Assembly: GCA_963695375.1 (NCBI GenBank)
Contig: OY968767.1
Span: 1,054,001-1,118,000 of the forward strand
Length of the DNA stretch: 64,000 nucleotides
DNA from: JACCVL01 sp963695375
GTDB lineage: Bacteria > Actinomycetota > Actinomycetes > Propionibacteriales > Nocardioidaceae
Direction of reading: 5' to 3'
Shown here: positions 17,274 through 25,020 of the stretch, piece by piece
Position numbering within the stretch: the stretch's first letter is position 1
How the letters are laid out: each line of letters starts with the position of its first letter
The notes under the pieces: generated by a model
Database searches by the model: none
What the model saw: the letters and a program-made list of their open reading frames with translations, nothing else
What the model was told of the DNA's origin: nothing
Position numbers and translations under genes: made by a program

Positions 17274-18167
17274 GTGCACCAGGTGCCCGGGACCGGCACC
17301 CCGCCGGAGCGGGTGCCGTTGCCGTCCGCACTGCGGGAGGTCGCCCAGCAGTTCGCGACCGGGCAGCGGACCCCGGTGCCGCCGCGGGACGCCGCGACCG
17401 TCGTGCTGCTGCGCGATCCTCAGGGCCCGCGGACGTCCGGCGACGCCGGCCCCGAGGTCTACCTGCTGCGCCGGCACTCCCGGATGGAGTTCGCCCCGCG
17501 GATGGCGGTCTTCCCCGGCGGCGGGGTGGACGAGCGGGACCGGGAGGCGACCCTCGGCGCCGGTGCCTGGGTCGGTCCGGACCTGACCCGCTGGGCCGAG
17601 CGGCTGCGCTGTGACGCGTCCACCGCGCGTGGGCTGGTCTGCGCGGCGGTCCGGGAGACGTTCGAGGAGTCCGGGGTGCTGCTCGCCGGCACGGACCGGC
17701 ACACGGTGGTCGCGGACACCACCGGCGCGGACTGGGAGGACGACCGGTTGGCGCTGGTCGCCAAGGAGGTCTCGCTGGCCGAGGTGCTCACCCGGCGAAG
17801 GCTGGTGCTCCGCACCGACCTGCTGGCGGCATGGGCGCACTGGGTGACGCCGGACTTCGAGCCCCGCCGGTACGACACCCGGTTCTTCGTCGCGGTGCTG
17901 CCGCCGGGACAGCGCACCCGGGACGTGTCCACCGAGTCCGACGCGGTCAGCTGGCTGCCCGCGGCCGCTGCGGTGGCCGCGCACGAGCGCGGGACGCTGG
18001 ACATGCTGCCGCCGACGGTGCGCACCTGCGTCGAGGTGGCTGCGCTGGGCCGGGCGGCCGACGCCCTGTCCGCGGCCGCCCGCCGGAGCATCGTCCGGGT
18101 GGAGCCGCGGCTGGTGCTCGACGGGGACCAGCTGTGGCTCGAGACCGCGGCCCGGGGGCCCGGGTGA
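17274..18167 (+). CDS. Nudix hydrolase
   Basis: The product is a 297-residue protein with an extended Nudix motif. The glycine element is FPGGGVDERD, and an insertion of about 35 residues precedes AAVRETFEESGVLL, which provides the REXXEE metal ligands. The long insertion between the two halves resembles the coenzyme A or NADH diphosphatase-like groups found beside metallo-beta-lactamase genes. The substrate is not determined. GTG 17274 follows RidA by 3 bases, and the stop overlaps the next GTG by 4 bases. Confidence 0.85.
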   Translation: MHQVPGTGTPPERVPLPSALREVAQQFATGQRTPVPPRDAATVVLLRDPQGPRTSGDAGPEVYLLRRHSRMEFAPRMAVFPGGGVDERDREATLGAGAWVGPDLTRWAERLRCDASTARGLVCAAVRETFEESGVLLAGTDRHTVVADTTGADWEDDRLALVAKEVSLAEVLTRRRLVLRTDLLAAWAHWVTPDFEPRRYDTRFFVAVLPPGQRTRDVSTESDAVSWLPAAAAVAAHERGTLDMLPPTVRTCVEVAALGRAADALSAAARRSIVRVEPRLVLDGDQLWLETAARGPG

Positions 18168-18955
18168 CGACCGGCGGCTCGTCGTGGACCGGCGGCCCGG
18201 TCGGGGCGTACGCGACCTGCGTGCTGGCGCCCAACCCGGGCCCGATGACGCTGGACGGAACCAACACCTGGGTGCTGCGGTCCGCGCCGGGGTCGCGGTC
18301 GGTGGTGGTCGACCCCGGCCCGCGGCACCCCGGTCATCTCGCCGCGGTGCGCGAGCTGGCCGGCGACGTGGCCGTCGTGCTGCTGACGCACGGGCACGCC
18401 GATCACTCGGAGTCCGCCGCGGCCTTCGCGAGCGACGTGTCCTGTCCGGTCCGGGCGCTGGACCCTCAGCACCGGCTCGGCCCCGACGGCCTCGCCGACG
18501 GTGACGTGGTGGAGGTCGACGGACTCGAGCTGCGGGTCCTCGGGACGCCCGGGCATACCTCGGACTCGCTGTCGTTCGTGCTGCCCGCGGACGGGTCGGT
18601 GCTCACCGGTGACACGGTCCTCGGGCGCGGGACCACCGTGGTCGCGCACCCGGACGGCCAGCTGGGGGCCTACCTCGACTCGTTGCGCCGGCTGCACGAC
18701 CTGGCGCAGTCGGCGGTGGTGCGACGGGTGCTGCCGGGCCACGGCCCTGCCCTCGATGACGCCGCCGGAGCCCTGGCGGGCTACCTGACGCACCGGCACG
18801 AGCGGTTGGAGCAGGTCCGGGAGGCGGTGGCGGCCGGTGCGACCACGCCGCGCGAGGTGGTCGAGCGGGTGTACGCCGAGGTCGACCCCGCGGTGTGGCC
18901 GGCCGCCGAGCTGTCGGTGGCGGCACAGTTGGCCTACCTGCGCGACGCGCCCTAG
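18164..18955 (+). CDS. metallo-beta-lactamase-fold hydrolase
   Basis: The 263-residue product has the zinc motif LLTHGHADHSES (HxHxDH) and the following ligands GTPGHTSDSL and LTGDTVLG. It has the LACTB2-like N-terminal sequence NPGPMTLDGTNTWVL and a C-terminal winged-helix-like segment. It is probably a hydrolase or nuclease of small substrates rather than an antibiotic resistance enzyme. The GTG overlaps the Nudix stop. It ends 35 bases from the convergent crp stop. Rv3677c is the likely mycobacterial counterpart. Confidence 0.9.
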   Translation: MTTGGSSWTGGPVGAYATCVLAPNPGPMTLDGTNTWVLRSAPGSRSVVVDPGPRHPGHLAAVRELAGDVAVVLLTHGHADHSESAAAFASDVSCPVRALDPQHRLGPDGLADGDVVEVDGLELRVLGTPGHTSDSLSFVLPADGSVLTGDTVLGRGTTVVAHPDGQLGAYLDSLRRLHDLAQSAVVRRVLPGHGPALDDAAGALAGYLTHRHERLEQVREAVAAGATTPREVVERVYAEVDPAVWPAAELSVAAQLAYLRDAP

Positions 18956-18990
18956 CCCTCCGGTCGGCGTCCGGGGGGCAGGGGGGTCGG

Positions 18991-19668
18991 TCAGCGGGCC
19001 CGGCGGCGGAGCCGCTCGGCGTCGACGAGCACGACCGAGCGCGGCTCGAGCCGCAGCCAGCCTCGGTTCGCGAAGTCGGCCAGCGCCTTGTTGACCGTCT
19101 CCCGGGAGGCGCCGACGAGCTGGGCCAGCTCCTCCTGGGTGAGGTCGTGGTGCACGTGGATGCCGTCGTCGGCCTGGCGACCGAAGCGCGTGGACAGGTC
19201 GAGCAGCGCCTTGGCGACCCGGCCCGGCACGTCGGAGAAGACCAGGTCGGCGACCACCTCGTTGGTGCGGCGCAGCCGGTTGGCCAGCTGGAAGAGCAGC
19301 CCGCGGGCGACGTCGGGCCGGTCGATGAGCCAGCGCTGCAGCTCGGTGTGGCCGAGGCTGGCCAGCCGGCAGTCGGTGACCGCCGTGGCCGTCGCCGACC
19401 GGGGGCCGGGGTCGAACAGCGACAGCTCGCCGAACATCTGACCGGGTCCGAGCACCGCGAGCAGGTTCTCCCGGCCGTCGGCCGAGCTGCGGCCGAGCTT
19501 CATCTTGCCCTCGGTGACGACGTACAGCCGGTCGCCGGAGTCGCCCTCACGGAACAGCACCTCGCTCCGGTCGAGGTGGGTCTCGCTCATCGACGTCGCC
19601 AGCGACTCGGTCGCCTCGTCGTCGAGGCCCGAGAACAGCGGGGTCTGGCGCAGCACGTCGGTGTTCAC
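18991..19668 (-). CDS. crp: Crp/Fnr-family regulator, cAMP receptor protein
   Basis: This is a 225-residue transcription factor. The N-terminal cyclic-nucleotide domain carries FGELSLFDPGPRSATA, the phosphate-binding cassette with its Arg and Ser. The C-terminal winged helix has the recognition helix in GASRETVNKALADF. Length and context match mycobacterial Crp (Rv3676) and corynebacterial GlxR. GTG 19668 follows TACGCT by 6 bases, so the longer frame to 19713 is rejected. Possible targets in this window include the actP operon, where a GTGA-N6-TCAC palindrome is present. Confidence 0.93.
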   Translation of the reverse strand: MNTDVLRQTPLFSGLDDEATESLATSMSETHLDRSEVLFREGDSGDRLYVVTEGKMKLGRSSADGRENLLAVLGPGQMFGELSLFDPGPRSATATAVTDCRLASLGHTELQRWLIDRPDVARGLLFQLANRLRRTNEVVADLVFSDVPGRVAKALLDLSTRFGRQADDGIHVHHDLTQEELAQLVGASRETVNKALADFANRGWLRLEPRSVVLVDAERLRRRAR

Positions 19669-19674
19669 GCGCGC

Positions 19675-19680
19675 AGCGTA
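19675..19680 (-). promoter_or_regulatory. -10 box for leaderless crp
   Basis: TACGCT ends 6 bases before GTG 19668 on the minus strand, with no ribosome binding site between. Confidence 0.5.
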
Positions 19681-19706
19681 GCGCCGCACCCCTCCCGACG
19701 AGCGAT

Positions 19707-19720
19707 GACGCATGTGCGTC
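19707..19720. promoter_or_regulatory. 14-base palindrome upstream of crp
   Basis: GACGCA-TG-TGCGTC is a 6-2-6 palindrome in the crp-nth intergenic region, upstream of the crp -10 box at about the -35 region. It could be an operator. It lacks the GTGA/TCAC core of a Crp site. Confidence 0.35.
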
Positions 19721-19772
19721 GCTCCGGCGACAGGAATGCATCATCGCCGGTCGGGCGGCCCGTCCGGGGGCT

Positions 19773-19830
19773 GGTCGGGCGCGTCGGGTCGGGCGCTCGG
19801 GTCGGGCGCCGGGTCGGGCGCCGGGTCGGT
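19773..19830. repeat. imperfect tandem repeat of GGGTCGGGCGC units
   Basis: Four to five copies of a 12-13-base GGGTCGGGCGCC-like unit lie just upstream of the nth -10 box. The tract is noncoding, G-rich and low complexity. Confidence 0.65.
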
Positions 19831-19840
19831 CCGTGGCCCG

Positions 19841-19846
19841 TACGCT
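19841..19846 (+). promoter_or_regulatory. -10 box for leaderless nth operon
   Basis: TACGCT ends 7 bases before GTG 19854. The following four genes overlap one another and would share this promoter. Confidence 0.5.
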
Positions 19847-19853
19847 GGCGAGC

Positions 19854-20615
19854 GTGCCAGCCGCTGCGTCCTCCTCGGCGTCCGCCAAGGCCGCGACCGC
19901 GCCGCCCGCCGCGCCGCCGACCGCGCCGCCGACCGCGCTGGTGCGCCGGGCGCGCAAGATCAACCGCGTCCTCGCCGAGACCTATCCCGACGCCCGCTGC
20001 GAGCTCGACTTCGACGGCCCGTTCCAGCTGCTCGTGGTCACGGTGCTCTCCGCGCAGACGACCGACCGCCGGGTGAACGCGGTCCGGCCGGCGCTGTTCG
20101 CGGCCTACCCGGACGCCGCCGCGATGGCCGCCGCCGACCGCGCCGAGCTCGAGGCGCTGATCCAGCCGACTGGCTTCTTTCGGGCCAAGACCGAGGCGTT
20201 GCTCAGGCTCTCCGCCGCCCTGCTCGAGCGCTTCGGCGGCGAGGTGCCGGGCCGGCTCGACGACCTCGTCACGCTGCCCGGCGTCGGCCGCAAGACCGCC
20301 AACGTCGTGCTCGGCAACGCCTTCGACGTCCCCGGCATCACCGTCGACACCCACTTCGGCCGGCTCGCCCGCCGGTTCGGCTGGACCGCCCTCGACGACC
20401 CGGTCAAGGTGGAGCACGCGGTCGGCGCGCTGTTCCCCCGGCGGGACTGGACCATGCTCAGCCACCACCTGATCTGGCACGGCCGGCGGGTCTGCCATGC
20501 CCGCAAGCCGGCGTGCGGCGTCTGCAGCGTCGCGCGGTGGTGCCCGGCGTTCGGCGAGGGCCCGACCGACCCGGCCGAGGCGGCCGCGCTGGTCCGCAAC
20601 GGCGGGCGGGCATGA
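19854..20615 (+). CDS. nth: endonuclease III
   Basis: This is a base-excision repair DNA glycosylase/AP lyase for oxidised pyrimidines. The 253-residue product has an Ala/Pro/Ser-rich leader of about 28 residues and the helix-hairpin-helix LPGVGRKTANVVL with catalytic Lys147. Asp165 is in VDTHFGRL, and the 4Fe-4S cysteines are C214, C221, C224 and C230. GTG 19854 is favoured by the -10 box 7 bases upstream; a GTG at 19833 would add seven residues. It is the first gene of a tightly overlapping operon with tlpA, nudix and marP genes, as in Rv3674c-Rv3671c. Confidence 0.93.
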   Translation: MPAAASSSASAKAATAPPAAPPTAPPTALVRRARKINRVLAETYPDARCELDFDGPFQLLVVTVLSAQTTDRRVNAVRPALFAAYPDAAAMAAADRAELEALIQPTGFFRAKTEALLRLSAALLERFGGEVPGRLDDLVTLPGVGRKTANVVLGNAFDVPGITVDTHFGRLARRFGWTALDDPVKVEHAVGALFPRRDWTMLSHHLIWHGRRVCHARKPACGVCSVARWCPAFGEGPTDPAEAAALVRNGGRA

Positions 20616-21241
20616 CCGGCCGGCTGCGTACGGCCGCGATGCTGCTCGGCCTGCTCGCGGTGGTCGCCGTGGCCGCGGGCTGCTCGGGCGGTGCCGACGC
20701 GCCACCGTCCCCGTTCGGCGGCGGGGCCGGTGAGGTGGACGTGGACAGCGCACGGTTGCAGCAGCTCCGCGACGACGCCGGAATCCCGGAGTGTCCCGCG
20801 GGCCTCCGCATCGGGTCCGGCCCCGTCGACGGCGGCCTGCCGGCCACCACGCTGCCCTGTCTCGGGGGTGGTCCTGCCCTCGACCTCTCGACCCTCCGCG
20901 GTCCGCTGGTGGTCAACCTGTGGGCGCAGTGGTGTTTGCCGTGCCGGGCCGAGCTGCCGTACTTCGCGCGGCTGCACGACGCCGGCGTCGACGTCCTCGG
21001 CGTCGACTTCCAGGACACCCAGCCCGAGCTGGCGCTGTCCTTGGCGGCCGAGAGCGGTGTCTCCTACCCCTCGGTCGCCGACGTCGACGGCAGTCTGCGC
21101 GCGCCGCTGCGCGTGGCCGGCATGCCGACCACGGTGTTCGTCGACGCGGACGGGCGGGTCACCGCCCGGCTGGCGCAGGAGTTCACCTCCTACGCCGAGC
21201 TCGTCGGCGCGGTCCGGGAGCACCTGGGGGTCCGGGTGTGA
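20612..21241 (+). CDS. TlpA-like thiol-disulfide lipoprotein
   Basis: The product is a 209-residue exported thioredoxin-fold protein. A signal peptide ends in VAVAAGC with lipobox Cys24. The thioredoxin active site is WAQWCLPC (C108, C111), and the cis-proline motif is AGMPTTVFVD. It probably reduces or resolves disulfides outside the membrane. The ATG overlaps the nth stop (ATGA) and the stop overlaps the next GTG. Its mycobacterial counterpart is Rv3673c. Confidence 0.9.
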   Translation: MTGRLRTAAMLLGLLAVVAVAAGCSGGADAPPSPFGGGAGEVDVDSARLQQLRDDAGIPECPAGLRIGSGPVDGGLPATTLPCLGGGPALDLSTLRGPLVVNLWAQWCLPCRAELPYFARLHDAGVDVLGVDFQDTQPELALSLAAESGVSYPSVADVDGSLRAPLRVAGMPTTVFVDADGRVTARLAQEFTSYAELVGAVREHLGVRV

Positions 21242-21885
21242 CGACCGCACCGGCATGGCTGCGGCACATCGTCGACGCCACCCAGGACCTGACCGCCGGC
21301 CAGCTGTCGCGGTTGCTGCTGCCGCCTCCGGACTCCGCACGGCGCTCGGCGGTGCTCGTGCTGTTCGGGGAGGGGACGGCCGGGCCGGACCTGACCCTGA
21401 TCGAGCGGGCCCACGACATGCGCTCGCATGCCGGACAGCTGGCCTTCCCCGGCGGCGGCGCGGACGACGACGAGGACGCCGTACAGACTGCCCTGCGGGA
21501 GTCACGGGAGGAGATCGGTCTCGATCCCGCCGGGGTGGAGGTGCTCGGCGAGCTGCCCGCCCTGTGGTTGCCTCCCACGAACTTCGCTGTCACCTGCGTG
21601 CTGGGGTGGTGGCGGGAGGAGTCTCCGATCGGCGTCGTCGACCCGATGGAGGTCGCCTCGGTCCTCCGGGTGCCGCTGGCGGACCTGGTCGACCCGGACC
21701 GGCGGGTCACCGTGGTGCACCCGACGGGTTACCGCGGCCCCGGCTTCCTGGTCGGACCGCGGGTGCTGTGGGGCTTCACCGCGGGAGTCGTCGACCGGAT
21801 CCTCGAACACGCCGCTCTGACCCGTCCCTGGGACCCCGACCGTACCGTGCCGGTGCCGGGCACCGGTTCGGAGGACCGGGCGTGA
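21238..21885 (+). CDS. Nudix hydrolase, CoA diphosphatase-like
   Basis: The 215-residue product has an uninterrupted Nudix box, GGGADDDEDAVQTALRESRE followed by EIGL. It is preceded by HAGQLAFPGG, the motif typical of the CoA pyrophosphatase (NudL/PCD1) group. It probably cleaves coenzyme A or its oxidised forms. It overlaps both neighbours by 4 bases within the nth-marP operon. Confidence 0.88.
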   Translation: MTTAPAWLRHIVDATQDLTAGQLSRLLLPPPDSARRSAVLVLFGEGTAGPDLTLIERAHDMRSHAGQLAFPGGGADDDEDAVQTALRESREEIGLDPAGVEVLGELPALWLPPTNFAVTCVLGWWREESPIGVVDPMEVASVLRVPLADLVDPDRRVTVVHPTGYRGPGFLVGPRVLWGFTAGVVDRILEHAALTRPWDPDRTVPVPGTGSEDRA

Positions 21886-23057
21886 ACGTCCTCGACCTCG
21901 TGCTCGTGGCGCTGCTGCTCGGCTACGCCTTGTCCGGCTACTGGCAGGGCTTCCTGGTCGGGATCTCGTCCACCCTGGGACTGCTCGGCGGCGGGCTCGC
22001 CGGCATCCTGCTGGCCCCGCGGCTGCTCGACGGGGTGGCAGGCTCCCTGACGGTCACTGTGGGGGCGCTGGCGGCGGTGCTGCTGCTGGCCTCCGTCGGT
22101 CAGGTGCTCGGCGGGCTGCTCGGATCGCTGCTGCGCTCGCAGGTGACCTGGCGTCCGGCGCGGGCCGTGGACGCGGTCGGTGGGGCCGCGCTCTCGGTGG
22201 TCGCGGCGCTCCTGGTGATGTGGGCGCTCGGGTACGCCGCCAGCGGGGCGAGGATTCCCTGGCTCGGCAACCAGGTGCGCAGCTCCAGCGTGCTGTCGAC
22301 GGTGGACACGGTGGTCCCGCCCGCGCTGACCGACCTGCTGGACAGCTTCGACCAGGTGGTGGGCTCCGACCTGTTCCCGCGCTTCCTCGAGCCGTTCGTG
22401 CCCGAGCAGATCGTGCCGGTCGCTCCCCCCGACGCGAGCGTCCTGCGAGACCCCGACGTGGGCCGGGCCGGCGCGAGCGTCGTCAAGATCACCGGCGAGG
22501 CGGTGGCCTGCAACCGCGGACTCGAGGGCTCGGGCTTCGTGTACGCCCCCGGCCGGGTGATGACCAACGCGCACGTGGTCGCCGGCGTCTCGGACGTCAG
22601 CGTGGAGGTGGACGGGGACCGGCTGCCCGCCACGGTCGTCGTCTTCGACAGCGACCTGGACGTGGCCGTGCTGGCCGTCGACGGACTGGACGCAGCGGCG
22701 CTCAGGTTCGACCGGTCCGGCAGATCCGGTGACCCGGCGGCCGTGCTCGGTTATCCGCAGAGCGGGCCGTTCTCCGCCGTGCCGGCGCGGATCCGGGCCG
22801 AGCAGCGGCTGCGCAGCCCGGACATCTACGCCGAGGACACGTCGGTGCGCGACGTGTTCTCGGTGCGGTCCGAGGTGCTGCCGGGCAACTCCGGCGGACC
22901 GCTGGTGTCCCGGTCCGGGCGGGTTTACGGCGTCGTGTTCGCCGCGTCGGTGGCGGACGCGTCCACCGGCTACGTCCTCACCGCCGACCAAGTGTCCCAG
23001 CTGGCCGCCCGCGGCCGGGGGGCCACCGCAGAGGTCTCGACGCAGGGGTGTGCCTGA
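21882..23057 (+). CDS. MarP-like membrane serine protease
   Basis: This is a 391-residue membrane protease. The N-terminal CvpA-like domain has four hydrophobic segments within residues 1-120. The trypsin-like domain has His231 in TNAHVV, Asp260 in DLDVAVL and Ser337 in GNSGGPL. In M. tuberculosis the same gene (Rv3671c) lies last in the nth operon and is needed for survival in acid, acting on cell wall hydrolase RipA. GTG 21882 overlaps the Nudix stop. The stop is 17 bases from the convergent holin-like gene. Confidence 0.92.
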   Translation: MNVLDLVLVALLLGYALSGYWQGFLVGISSTLGLLGGGLAGILLAPRLLDGVAGSLTVTVGALAAVLLLASVGQVLGGLLGSLLRSQVTWRPARAVDAVGGAALSVVAALLVMWALGYAASGARIPWLGNQVRSSSVLSTVDTVVPPALTDLLDSFDQVVGSDLFPRFLEPFVPEQIVPVAPPDASVLRDPDVGRAGASVVKITGEAVACNRGLEGSGFVYAPGRVMTNAHVVAGVSDVSVEVDGDRLPATVVVFDSDLDVAVLAVDGLDAAALRFDRSGRSGDPAAVLGYPQSGPFSAVPARIRAEQRLRSPDIYAEDTSVRDVFSVRSEVLPGNSGGPLVSRSGRVYGVVFAASVADASTGYVLTADQVSQLAARGRGATAEVSTQGCA

Positions 23058-23074
23058 CCGTCCGCCGCCGTGCG

Positions 23075-23551
23075 TCAGCGCCGTTTGAGGGCGGCCACCG
23101 TCTCCTTGGTGGTGTCGATCGTCCGCTGAGGCGCGGACACCTTCTTGAAGCGGCTGACTGCGAGCAGGCCCAGCACGAGCGCCAGCAGGAGGTAGACACC
23201 GAACACGATCAGGAACGCCCAGTCGGCTCCGAGGTCGAACCACCGCACCAGGGCGAACGCGAACGCGGCCGACAGCATGATGACGCCGAGCACCAGCAGG
23301 AACACCGCCACCAGCAACAGCGCGGCACCGATCCCGCCGGCCTTGACGCTGACCTTCAGCTCCGACTTGGCCAGCTCGATCTCGGACCGGACCAGTGTCG
23401 ACAGGTGCTTGCTGGTGTCGGCGACCAGCCGGCCGATCGTCGGCTCCTCCGCGTCGGCCGCCGCACGGTGCTGGCCGGTGGCCGCCGCTGTCGGCCGAGT
23501 GTCCCGGTCGTCGGTGGCGCCGCTGGACGAGCCGCTGGGCTGGGCAGACAT
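23075..23551 (-). CDS. holin-superfamily III membrane protein (DUF1469)
   Basis: The 158-residue product has a polar N-terminus and the helical motif SKHLSTLVRSEIELAKSELK. Two long hydrophobic segments follow (about residues 75-100 and 110-132), then a basic tail. The family is called phage holin-like, but chromosomal copies are housekeeping proteins of unknown function, so no prophage is implied. ATG 23551 is preceded by GAAAGGA, and the longer open frame upstream has no homology. Confidence 0.82.
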   Translation of the reverse strand: MSAQPSGSSSGATDDRDTRPTAAATGQHRAAADAEEPTIGRLVADTSKHLSTLVRSEIELAKSELKVSVKAGGIGAALLLVAVFLLVLGVIMLSAAFAFALVRWFDLGADWAFLIVFGVYLLLALVLGLLAVSRFKKVSAPQRTIDTTKETVAALKRR

Positions 23552-23588
23552 CGGGTTCCTTTCGCCGTCTGGTGCCGGTCCGCCAACC

Positions 23589-24908
23589 CTAGAGGGTGTC
23601 CGGGTTGTCCGCCTCGGGCCGGTCGGACGTCTGGTACACGTCGGGCACCCCGTCCCGGTCCTCGTCCCGCTCCTCCTCGGCACACAGGGCCTGGTGCACC
23701 GCCTGCCGGCGGCGGAGCAGGAGGGTGGCCAGCAGCGCGGCGAGGACCGAGGCGAACAGGACGGCCGCCTTCGCGGTCTCCGCACCGGCCGGGTCGTTGG
23801 TGAACGACAGGTCGGCGAGCAGCAGGGACACGGTGAACCCGATGCCGGCCAGCAGGCCGACGCCGACGATGTCGGACCAGGCCAGCTGCGGGCTGAGCTC
23901 GGCTCGGGTCAGGCGAACCGTGAGCCAGGCGCCGCCCGCCACGCCGAGCACCTTGCCGACCACCAGCCCGGCGGCGATGCCGACCGCGATGGGCGAGGTC
24001 ACCAGCCCGGTCAGGGCGGAGGTGGACAGCTCGACACCGGCGGCGAGCAGCGCGAACACCGGGACGCACAGGGACGCCGACAACGGGCGGAGGCGGTGTT
24101 CGAGGACCTCGGCCGGGGAGTCGTCCTCACCGGTGTCCCGCCTGACCCGCGTCAGCAGGCCGACAGCGACGCCGGCCACGGTGGCGTGCACCCCCGCCTC
24201 GTGCACGAAGAACCAGACCGCGAGCGCGATCGGGAGGTAGACCCACCAGGCCTGGACCCGCCGGTGCTGCAGCGCGGCGTACAGGCCGAGCAGCGCACCC
24301 GCCACCGCGAGCGCGGCCAGGTTCAGCTGGTCGGTGAAGAACACCGCGATCACGGTGATCGCGAGCAGGTCGTCGACGACCGCCAGGGACAGCAGGAACG
24401 CCCGCAGTGCGGTCGGCAGCCGCTCGCCGACGAGCGCGAGGACGGCCAGGGCGAACGCGATGTCGGTGGCGACCGGCACTGCCCAGCCGCCGGGGCGCCC
24501 GTCCGCACCGAGGTTGATCAGCACGTAGACCAGCGCCGGCACCAGCATCCCCGCGATGGCCGCGACGACGGGCAGCACGGCCTCGCGGCGGTCCGACAGG
24601 TCCCCGACGAGGAACTCACGCTTGAGCTCCAGCCCGGCCACGCAGAAGAACACCGCCAGCAGGCCCTCACCCGCCCAGTGCTCGAGGTCCAGCTCGAGCA
24701 GACCCGGCACCGCCAGGGTGGTGGTGCGCAGGGACTCGTAGGCCGAGGCCACCGGGGAGTTCGCCCACACCAGGGCCACCGCGGTCGCCACTAGCAGCAG
24801 GAACCCGCCGGTGGTCTCACGCCGCAGTTCGTCGGTGACCGTCGTGAACTCGGCCTGAGAGAGCCGATGGAAGGCACGGCGGGCAGGGGCGGGGGCAGGC
24901 ACGGTCAT
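23589..24908 (-). CDS. nhaA: Na+/H+ antiporter NhaA
   Basis: NhaA exchanges sodium for protons across the membrane. The 439-residue product has 12 hydrophobic segments and the family motifs VFFCVAGLELKREFLVGDL, PVATDIAFALAV and LLSLAVVDDLLAI, which contains the ion-binding aspartate pair. The ATG is preceded by GGAGGTG. It ends in an acidic tail with DEDRDGVPDVY, resembling a thrombospondin type-3 calcium-binding unit and not part of the core fold. It is followed on the same strand by the holin-like gene after 37 bases. Confidence 0.95.
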   Translation of the reverse strand: MTVPAPAPARRAFHRLSQAEFTTVTDELRRETTGGFLLLVATAVALVWANSPVASAYESLRTTTLAVPGLLELDLEHWAGEGLLAVFFCVAGLELKREFLVGDLSDRREAVLPVVAAIAGMLVPALVYVLINLGADGRPGGWAVPVATDIAFALAVLALVGERLPTALRAFLLSLAVVDDLLAITVIAVFFTDQLNLAALAVAGALLGLYAALQHRRVQAWWVYLPIALAVWFFVHEAGVHATVAGVAVGLLTRVRRDTGEDDSPAEVLEHRLRPLSASLCVPVFALLAAGVELSTSALTGLVTSPIAVGIAAGLVVGKVLGVAGGAWLTVRLTRAELSPQLAWSDIVGVGLLAGIGFTVSLLLADLSFTNDPAGAETAKAAVLFASVLAALLATLLLRRRQAVHQALCAEEERDEDRDGVPDVYQTSDRPEADNPDTL

Positions 24909-25020
24909 CGTGCACCTCCGGATGTCGGCGCGGTTCGGAACGCCGACCAGGCTTCCCGGCACACCTGCGAGCAGCCTAACCAGCGCCCATCGGGGCGACA
25001 TCGGTGCGTGCCGACCCGGG

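Noticed and set aside
23075..23551. Prophage marker (holin)
   Set aside because: The holin-III label covers housekeeping actinobacterial proteins. There are no other phage genes, integrase or attachment sites nearby.
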